A stretch of DNA of 64,000 nt from Cristatella mucedo (lineage: Eukaryota; Bryozoa; Phylactolaemata; Cristatellidae): NCBI GenBank assembly GCA_009760855.2, contig WPIO01000038.1, forward strand, positions 2,828,501-2,892,500. The letters run 5' to 3'. The position numbers and the translations under genes were made by a program. The notes under the pieces were generated by a model, which was not told the DNA's origin, did no database searches, and saw nothing but the letters and a program-made list of their open reading frames with translations. Shown piece after piece: positions 49,080-64,000 of the stretch. Each line of letters opens with the position of its first letter. The stretch's first letter is position 1.

Positions 49080-52000
49080 ACTGAGCCCAAGGAAGCAGTC
49101 TCCGTAGCAGCGCCAGCTCTTTATATAAAGAGCGAGGATGATGATTTCCAGGGCGTGGCGTGACCGAGATAATCCGCATTCATCGCCGTTCGAAGGCTCG
49201 AAGTCTTGTATGGGTTGTAATACGCCGAACACACGTTTGGCCTTGGCGGTTGACACCCGTAGTGTCAGAATAAATCGCTCACGCTTGTACAGTAGGTCAT
49301 AGGTCACAGGCTGCCACGGCTCGATGGGACTCTGCCGGCGTGGCTGCTATGATCGGGAAGCGTCCATGCGTACTACAGTGCGCATCTATTTCCCGACGAA
49401 AGTTGTGAGGCTGCTCTCTTAAGAAGACGTACTCTGTGCCTGGAGAATTCACTTATTAGAATTCGGTTGCAAGTTTTGTTCTGCAAGTTTGTTACATTGA
49501 ATGCTGGGAAGTGTTGATGCGGGAGATGGAACCAGCTAGGCGCAGCATCTCCACTGACTTCCTGTCAAACCAAAGTCCTATTCTTACTGTGTGTCATTCA
49601 ATTGATGCGTGGAAAAAAGTCAGCACAAGAAGACAAGATGTCCTTTGCTATTCGCGAGCTCATCGCCGCGTGACTGCCGACCGGATCGGATGTGGTCGGC
49701 AGTCACGTCGGAAACTTCGATCTCATTTTGCTGACGGAACTTCCGCCGCGCCGTTGGCAGCAGTTCGTCGCTGCTATTCGGCTCGCATCTACGTCAGCGC
49801 CTGAACGGTTTCACCGACCGAGTGCAAAGCGTTCACCATATCATGACCCTGTTTTTGCAACGCCTTCGACGGCTCGAGCGTAACCGGTAGCAAATGCTCC
49901 GTGAGATGAAGGATGAAAGCGAACTTGTGAACGAAAGCGCACGGCCGAGGAGGCTCTCGAGTCGGCACTGACTCTATGCTCAGCCGTGCTACCGTTCTCT
50001 TCGACTTTCGCCTAATGACTTGAGCAATTATTTAGTCATGGGCGAACGTATTGATTAGGCCACACAGCGCTCGCCAAAATGAGGACCTTTGGGCTTTGCT
50101 ATCGCCTGAGGCGACCGGTTCAGACTCTTAGTTCAGGCCACGGTCAGTCTCCACCTGCGTTGATCGGGCCCTGTTCGATGACCTTCTTTTTGCTTACTGA
50201 GCAGTTTGTCGTTGCGCTCGCAAGAGCCCATCGCCGCGGTGTTGGTGTCACTGACCGATTCGAAGCAGAGCGCAATCATGGGGATGCCATCCATGCGGGC
50301 CGCAACGAGGGCTTGCTGACCCTTAATCTCGCAGCTCAGATTCGCTGCCCCCAGCCAATTGACAATCAGACGATTCGTCAGAATTTCGCCGACCGCAGAG
50401 CACGAAATATCGGCGCACACGTTTTGTCACGTGCTTCAGATCGACGTCGGTTCGCCCGCTCGCCCGCCCGAAGCGGTACGCCAGCCTTGACCTGACCCTG
50501 ACCTTTGCCGCCAGAGCCAGCTGCTCGCGCTCGCTCGAATCGAGCGTTAGCACTCGTCGTGCTCGTCGCCGAGGTGACGCTTATGCAACGAGAGCTGAGC
50601 GCTTCGAACGCGGCTCAGGGCAGAACCATCTCAGGCTCATCGCGAGGAATCTCGCTGAGTCGACCTGTGATCCTGGCAATTCGATTTTCAGCCACTACAC
50701 TGGCCGCATGTTTCTCCAAGACTTACTCTCATGTAATTTGGCGCGCCTCCTTATCAATCGAGTCAGTTGCCTTATGAATCAGCGTGTGCTGCGATTCGGC
50801 TGGCGGCTGCCTGGATGAGCGACAAGTTTGCAATCGGCGCCGACCACCTTCTCCCTGTTGCCGCCAAATCCACCCGTTGCAAACGGGTACAAGTATTGTT
50901 CTGCACGCTTAGAATCTGTATAATACTGAGTTGTGTTATACAGGGTATAATACAGACCCAAAAATCAATTATATATGCATAGCATGAAAACATAAGAGTA
51001 ACTTACAGTCCTAAGCTATTGGACCCAGTCTCGTGCGGGCTGATTGGCTGAGCGGATGGCCCGTGCCCGGCTGAACTCGACGACGGAACTCATCGACGAC
51101 GTTGAGCTCGTACGTCAAAATGATAGGTCTTTGACCTTTGGTTTTTGACCGGGGATCTCGATCGATGCTCATTTGCTTCACTTTGTAGATAAAGGAGCCA
51201 GACGCAGGGCGCCGCTTTGACCCGTCTGGGCTGATGCAGGCGATAGAGCGGAATGCGGCTCAACACTTTGCAAAGCTGATGCCAAACCTTCAGGTCGCGG
51301 TCGCTGCTGGCGTAGTTCATGTCCGATATTCGCAGCAGGAGCATATCATTCAGTCGAGAATTTTGAGAAGAACGGCAGAATTGTGCTCTGAGGAAATAGT
51401 TTTATCAGTTGTGGCGTTGGCGCTTATGACGACCGTGGGGCTGGCATTCATGGCTGGCAAATGATGATCTGGCTGATGGTTAACTAGGGCAAGCACCTGC
51501 TCGATCTTAACTAGGGCAATCAGCTGCTCGATCCTAGGGATGCTTTTTGCGTCCAACGTATGTGCATAACAAACCTGATCGCAGCTTGGTGCCGAAAGCG
51601 ACTGCTTCCCCCAACTCCTCTAATGAATGGTCTTATTTATAACTCTCTCCCCCCTCTGAACTCCAAAAAACTCTGACACGGTTGTCATTCTCTCGGACCG
51701 AACTTATGCTGACCATTTTTAGATTCATCCACCTCATTAATTCGCTCGAAACCTTTTGCTGACTGCATTCTTGCGCTTGCCTTTAGACTAGCATCTTGGT
51801 TAATGTAGCATATTAGACATCCTACTAATCAGACCTTATCGTATGTCAGCGTGGTCGCTCGTAGCTACCGGTTTTTTATAGCCTCTGAGTAGGTTTCCCG
51901 TCGGATTTACCTATCGCAACTATTGAGCTCCAGTAGATTCTTGGCTAGATTCGCAGCCAAATTCGCTCCAGGGGTAAACTCCCTCTCCTCTCCTCTCCTC

Positions 52001-52080
52001 CTAAAGCGATAGAGAAGGAGGGAGGGAGGGAGGAAGGGAAAGATAGGGATAAAAAGAGACAGGAAGACGGAGAGAAAGAG
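49080..52080. other. Intergenic, possible decayed element on the minus strand
   Basis: 50133-50420 on the minus strand is open and reads ILTNRLIVNWLGAANLSCEI with mixed composition. 51350-51556 is open as well. No family is recognised and stops separate them. 51482-51534 holds a 27-bp tandem duplication (TTAACTAGGGCAA...GCTCGATC). Confidence 0.25.
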
Positions 52081-52100
52081 AGAGAGAGGGGGGAGAGAGC

Positions 52101-52422
<322 letters not shown>

Positions 52423-52429
52423 TGGGGCA

Positions 52430-54140
52430 AATGCCCACCTCGACCCCCAGCACTGCCGCCGCGAATGTGAGAGGCCGGCGAGATGTGTCCTGGCGAGTAC
52501 ACAATACAGCCAATGACCTTTTATCAAGGGAGGACTCCGTGGCGGTCATTCTGTAGAGCTCCAGGCTTTCGGTACATGCGAACTGAAGGCGCTCTAGAGG
52601 ACGAATTTTAGGTTTGTTACACCCGAGTCGTTCGGAGGAGAGAGTGGTTCGAGGGGAGGAAACAAAGGTTCCCACGGGTGAATCGCCACTGTGAGTGAAG
52701 GAAGGCACCTTAAGGTCAGCGACCGTCCTTGAAAACGTCGATACACCGCCTGACCTGGGCCATGCACACACGCCGAGAGTGTGTGCCGCGTAACGTGGTA
52801 GTAGAAACGTTACACGCCGCACGAGCCTAGCTGCAGAGCTGTGCATAGGCTGCAATTGTTTTTTTTTTATCGCTTAGCTAGTCGGTCAGAATTCGAGACC
52901 AACCGAGCTCAGCATTTACTTGCTCCTTGCGTCGCGGCATGAACTCACAGCCTTTTTAGCTTCGCTAAAGGAACCTTTGGTAATCGACGTCGGCTGCCGC
53001 AAACGAGATTCGAGTAGCAGCGAGCGAAGGCCGCGTCGCCGGCGGTCCCGGCGTGCATCCCGCGTGCCGCCGCAGTCGCTGCCCTACAGGCTCGTGTAAA
53101 CCCGTCTAAAAACATACAGTCATTAGCCGTTCCTCGGGAGAAGCGCCGAGAAGCTTCGCGGTACGTCGCCCAGGCGACGGAGGCGACAATTGCTTCTAAA
53201 AAAAGAGTCAGCCACCCTGGGGCGTAGGTCGACCTGCATACGGTTCAAAACGAGAGCGCCCTAATCTCTAGACCTTGCGCAGCAGATCGCGAAGTAATTC
53301 AGCGATGTCGAGATACCGATACACCTCTTTCTCCTTTGCCGAGTGAAAGACAACTTTGGCGGGAGCAAATAAGTTGTCCCACAATAGATACTGTCTCAAG
53401 GGTGCGGTCTCAGATGACTACAATCAAGCCTCGCGCTCTCTTACTTGTTTACAAACTGATGTACCTTGAGATTTTGATTTACTTGCATGCGGCGGAGCTC
53501 GCGCTAAGTTGGACTCAATTAATCTTTACGAATCTCCAGTAAAAAATTCTTAATTAAAAAGACAATAAATCAGGTTGCCAGCTCCATTTGCCGGTGTTTC
53601 TGCATTATCAAATGCCAGGCGATTTCATGATACAAGTTGAGGTTTTCCCGAATCGTACAACAGTAGGGAAAACTTGAGCGAGGCCTCACAATTACAAAGA
53701 TCACTGGAAGAGATCTCACAATTATGAACGAAGCAAGCATTCTCACGTTACTCTCAACAGGTGACGCGGCAGCTCGAGGAACTTGAGACTAAAAGCCTTG
53801 CCGATGCTTCGACGAAGCGGAACGCGCCGCCCCGAGCTGATTCTTTGCGACTATCCTTTCCGGCATGTGCAGCTAGCCACACACATTTGGTGACTTAAGA
53901 AGCAGACGCAAAGATAGCTGCGATCTGCTTCCGTGTCCAAGCTATCGAAAAACGCCCCGAGCTATACTATTTTAAGGTTGAGCGTAATACCGAGCGTACC
54001 GTAAAAAGATGGCCAATTCTTGTGACACTACAAAAAATCCATGCTAATCAGTGCAGCCCAAATTGCGAAGAGGTTTCGCAATTTGCACAAGCAAAAATCG
54101 ACGACATGTATGACTGTGAGGTCGGCCAATTCCTAGAAGG
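52430..54140. other. Intergenic, no gene seen
   Basis: Moderate-GC DNA with short frames only. Confidence 0.4.
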
Positions 54141-54149
54141 ACACCCTTA

Positions 54150-55245
54150 TAATAATAATAATAATAATATTGCACTTGATAAAGCGCCCTCAGAGAACTT
54201 AATCTCTTTCTAGGCGCTTTACGTTTGCTGGAAAGTGATACGCAATAGAATAGTAAGTAAAATCATGCTTGAAAAACAAACAAAATGAATAACATGGTTA
54301 GGGGTCACATGCACTGGGTCAGCATGCAAATGTGGTTAGTGGCAGCATGAACAGTGTCAGCACGCATAAGCACATCGAGGACGAATCACAAGGACCCACT
54401 AAATGCTGTCCTAAATAGGTATGTTTTTAAGTTTCTTTTAAATGTGGTCAGGTCAGGGGATGTTCTGATGCAGGTCGGGAGGGAGTTCCAGGCTGTGGGA
54501 GCATACGAGCTAAATGCACGGTCTCCAAAGGATTTAAGGTTTGTACGAGGTATTTCTAGACTGTTGGATTCCGAAAAGCGAGTGGTACGATGCTTTGCCT
54601 GATGCGGTAGTATATCTGAAAGATAGGCTGGAGCCATAGAATGAAGAGACCTAAAAGTGAGCGACAAAACCTTGAAGTCAATCCGTTGCTTGACTGGTAG
54701 CCAGTGCAGGTCGGCGAGAAGTGGAGTAACGTGGCAACTGCGACGCTCACGACAGACAAGCCTAGCTGCAGAGTTTTGCACCAGCTGCAATCGCCTGATC
54801 GCACATGCTGGTAGGCCAGTAAGCAGTGAGTTGCAGAAGTCGAGACGAGATGTCACGAATGCATGGACCAACTTGGACGTTGTATCCTTATCTAAACAAG
54901 CCCGAATTTTAGCAATGTTATGAAGCTGAAAATAGGCTGATTTGACTGTGGAGCTGATGTGGTCGTCTAACGAGAGGTCGCTTTGGAATATGACACCTAG
55001 ATTTCGAGCTGATGCAACTGGAGATATGCTGAGAACACCCTTCCGATTAAGTTCCACATTCCCATGGTGCCTGTGACGCTGTGCACCAGCCGTTGCATAG
55101 GCCGGCATGTAAAGCATTCGCAGGCGGATTTCATAAAGGCTTTGGGTGAGTGGCCCAGGGAAACGAAGGTGATCGTGGCATTGCAACTCGGGGTTGTCAA
55201 AGCACAGGCGACGACATTTGCTATTTAAACATGCTTCCAAATAGG
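54150..55245 (-). pseudogene. LINE-B, longest copy (reverse transcriptase C-terminal part and tail)
   Basis: A frame of about 284 codons (55240-54386) carries the L2/CR1 C-terminal coding: [90 protein letters not shown] and FKRNLKTYLFRTAF. The last codons read FSGSL and then the 3' UTR with the ATGCTGACC spacer, GTAAAGCGCCTAGAAAGAG hairpin and (ATT)n end. The RT catalytic domain is missing, so this is a 5'-truncated insertion. The frame is intact, hence fairly young. Confidence 0.9.
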
Positions 55246-55249
55246 CTGG

Positions 55250-56095
55250 TTTGATGATTCTATTTCACGGGTGAGTTCCGCAGAGAAAGTGGAAAAGCTC
55301 ATTGAGCATAGCCTTACCATTAGAAGTTACAAGCAAGTGAGTAATTTGAAAACAGACTCGCGATATCACGCTTCAAAAATTCAGCACAGCAGGTCTGATT
55401 AAAGTTTACCACTGAACACGGACCACCATCGTGTCTGACGAGGATCATAAAAACCTGCGTCCAGATTAGTACAAGCTGAATTACCGATAACTGGTCTAGA
55501 GTGGGAACTAGACATGCTCACACTGTCCGAACTAGCGGCACCCCTGCTCACACCTGGAGCCGGGAACCTTGGAACTGGAGTTCACACTTTCCCGAGTAGC
55601 AGGAGAATTGCAGAAACTGCTTAGCCTTCGCCCACTGCTTAGCCTTCGCCCACAGACAGGTATGTGCGGCAATCCAAGGGAGTTACTACTCTACCTGACG
55701 CGAGAGCAGCAGTCGAAGTCAGCTCGAGGAGGGCGCGAGCTAGGCAATGACGAAATGCGAGCTACCACAGGTCTCAAAGGTGGCTAAATATAAAGCAGAC
55801 GTATGTGGCTGCAGCCTTCTGCAGCACAGCATTCAACAGCGCGACTCTCAGCTCCATAAAAAGAAATCTCTTTCCTCGATCTGCTCGAGCAGGAAAGGCC
55901 AGACGTCCGAAACTCCGACGTCCCACAGACTTGAGCAAGAGCCCGCTAATGCCCACGCTCCAACTATTATTAAAATCACCCGCCAACCATGTATGTGCAG
56001 CTTTAATAAGCACACATAGTTCTGCAATCAGATCTTTTACAGCTCAATACACTGGCCTCATCCGCAAGGCAGCACCTACGAAGTCGTGTGGTTTG
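55250..56095. other. Intergenic, no gene seen
   Basis: Short frames on both strands. CTTAGCCTTCGCCCACTG is tandemly duplicated at 55620-55656. Confidence 0.4.
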
Positions 56096-56099
56096 CTTC

Positions 56100-56220
56100 T
56101 GATTGGACATTACTCACCATTCAATCGTGTTTCCCTTTGCAGCAAATGTAAAGCGCCTAGAAAGAGATTGAGTTCTCTGAGGGCCCTTTATCAAGTGCAT
56201 TATTCTTATTATTACAATTA
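56100..56220 (+). mobile_element. LINE-B terminal fragment
   Basis: ATTACTCACCATTCAATCGTG, AAATGTAAAGCGCCTAGAAAGAG, TTCTCTGAGGGCCC and an (ATT)n end. Confidence 0.85.
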
Positions 56221-56344
56221 TTGGTCTGCTGCCTCAGGTCCCACCCCACGATGTTTGTCTATGCCTCCAGTCTTCCATTCAGATCTGCATAGTCTTCTCG
56301 GATACTTGCCATCAGCCACCGGTCCTAAGGCCTTACTCAGCCTC

Positions 56345-56620
56345 AGCTGTCTTAACCCAGGGGTAAGGTGCTCGCTCTTCAAGACCCACGTCGCAGGTTC
56401 AAGACCTGCAGCAGACAATTCTTTATTGCCTCCTGCAGGCAGGTTGATAGCCGCCAAACAAGGTAGCAGGTCTAACAGCATCATTTATTTGGCGGCAGAA
56501 GAGCCTCAGTGGCAATCACCAGCGTTTGCAGTAAGCTGTAAAGGATCGCCCACTGAAGGACTCGAGTCAACAATCTAGGTCACGAAGAGCTAGCACCTTA
56601 CCGCAGAGCTAGCGGGCCGG
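56345..56620. repeat. Two SINE-1 copies, tail to tail
   Basis: 56345-56465 is a plus-strand copy (GGGTAAGGTGCTCGC, CAGGTTCAAGACC). 56478-56620 is a minus-strand copy with the same elements reversed. Their tails meet at about 56,470, making an imperfect inverted repeat. Confidence 0.75.
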
Positions 56621-57504
56621 ATTCTGCTTGAGCGATTGTGAGCCACATTAAGTATGTCTGAAGGATCTGGCTTGATTCGAATCAGACGTGTCCAACGGTG
56701 TTCAGGACGTGTCGTCTTCTGCTGCTATATAAACAAGGCTCTTGGATTAACTGACCTTTGCTTAACTGATGACCAGGCAGCAAGTTCGCTGGTGACTTGA
56801 CTATCCACGCTCCCGAGTCTAGATGCCACTTTAGTCGACCATGCAACATTCAACAAAACTGACAGGATCCAACGTTTGCGATACCGTGCGATCGCCGTTA
56901 CCAAATTTATTGCATTGATAATAACCCAATCCTCTAACAGCAATGCCACCCATGAGCACTTGGCATTTCCAGAGCCAAATTTGTCACTCGTGGACATATA
57001 GCGACTCTATAATGCACAGCTAGGCGATAAATACCAACGACGGAAAAGTAGGTCGGCCAGGCAGTCGAGTGCAATTGCTCACGTGTATAAATCAAACAAT
57101 AATAATTTTCTGATCCGCCGTGGTCTCGGCTGAAGCTCCCGCGACGTCTGGCAGCACGTCTGGTGGAGCATCAGGGTATTGTGAAAATACTACTATCTAG
57201 AACGTAAAAGCTTAACGTCGCACCACCGCCGAAATGTAATATGTAATACGTTCCTCGATTGAAGGCTAAAATAGAGCACGCATGATACATAGCATGGACT
57301 CTACAGAGCATTCAGACTGAAAGGAAAGAAGGGTAACAAACAGATGGCTGCAGTAGACATATGCTGTAGGATTAGTAGAAGTGGAGGCAGATTAGAAGAG
57401 CAAGCATGATATAGTAGTTCAGAGACGAAGTTAGGGAACGGAGGATGCTTACGGAACAAAAGCACAACAATTAGAAAAAACTGAACAACTAGCATAGAAT
57501 GGAG

Positions 57505-57507
<3 letters not shown>

Positions 57508-57558
<51 letters not shown>
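57508..57558. repeat. (GA)n microsatellite
   Basis: About 50 bp of GA just downstream of the last ROGDI exon found. Confidence 0.95.
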
Positions 57559-57561
<3 letters not shown>

Positions 57562-57830
57562 CAAGAGCTAAAGTGAAGCGATCGAAGAATGCGAGGTCAA
57601 AGTGAAGGTCAGCCACAATGACCCTTAAGACATTGCAAACGACCGTAGAAGGCAACTTAATGCTGCAATCAACCCCGAGCAAGAGCTGCGAAAATAATTG
57701 CTGAACTCTCGTGGTAAAGAACTCCCTTCTAAAATCCGGGAGCAACTTGAACAACCATGCCAGCATAGATTGACATATTACTCAAGCCAATGCATTTGTA
57801 AGCAACTCGCTTAAAATCTCGCCGACTGAC

Positions 57831-63896
<6,066 letters not shown>

Positions 63897-64000
63897 CTGC
63901 AAGAGGAGAGACAATCATGACAGCACCCATCGGCGGAGGAGTGAGTGCAGCCTTTCCGGCTATCTGGCGCGTCACAGCATCCATATCGATCACGAGCTGA

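Overview
The window is nuclear DNA from an animal. Genes are split by GT-AG introns, and two introns use GC-AG. Codons are standard. CpG-rich promoter islands are present. Repeats dominate: L2/CR1-like LINE fragments, two tRNA-derived SINE families, a Tc1/mariner relic and very many (GA)n, (CA)n and (GCC)n microsatellites. The repeats and the divergence from the human proteins recalled for comparison suggest an invertebrate. The phylum cannot be fixed from the sequence alone. Identifications rest on recalled family alignments and on splice-phase bookkeeping, not on a search.

Left part (1-8.7 kb): a minus-strand gene for a TRAF-type zinc-finger protein of the XAF1/TRAFD1 kind (three exons seen, the rest lies to the left) faces TIMM10 on the plus strand (two exons, complete, 88 aa). 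A CpG-rich stretch at about 5.75-7.25 kb lies between them. 8.7-18.8 kb holds old transposon relics only.

Middle (18.8-31.7 kb): MRPL23 on the minus strand (four exons, complete, 160 aa) and MAIP1 on the plus strand (five exons, complete, 269 aa) are head to head with only 199 bp between their start codons, so they probably share one promoter. MAIP1 intron 2 carries an L2-like LINE whose reverse transcriptase is broken by frameshifts and a stop. TIMM10, MRPL23 and MAIP1 all encode mitochondrial proteins (import chaperone, large mitoribosomal subunit, m-AAA-protease partner).

31.7-57.8 kb is gene-poor. It holds a Tc1-like transposase relic, several SINEs, purine/pyrimidine tracts, and a 10-kb CpG-rich zone (38.8-48.7 kb) with a long (GCC)n tract. 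In that zone a minus-strand exon looks like part of a neuropeptide precursor, with a peptide ending GFG-KR between dibasic sites. I could not assign it to a known family.

Right part (57.8-64 kb): three internal exons of ROGDI on the minus strand, the N-terminal exons being beyond the right edge. One intron has a GC donor. Introns and flanks are full of LINE tails, SINEs and (GA)n or (CA)n tracts.
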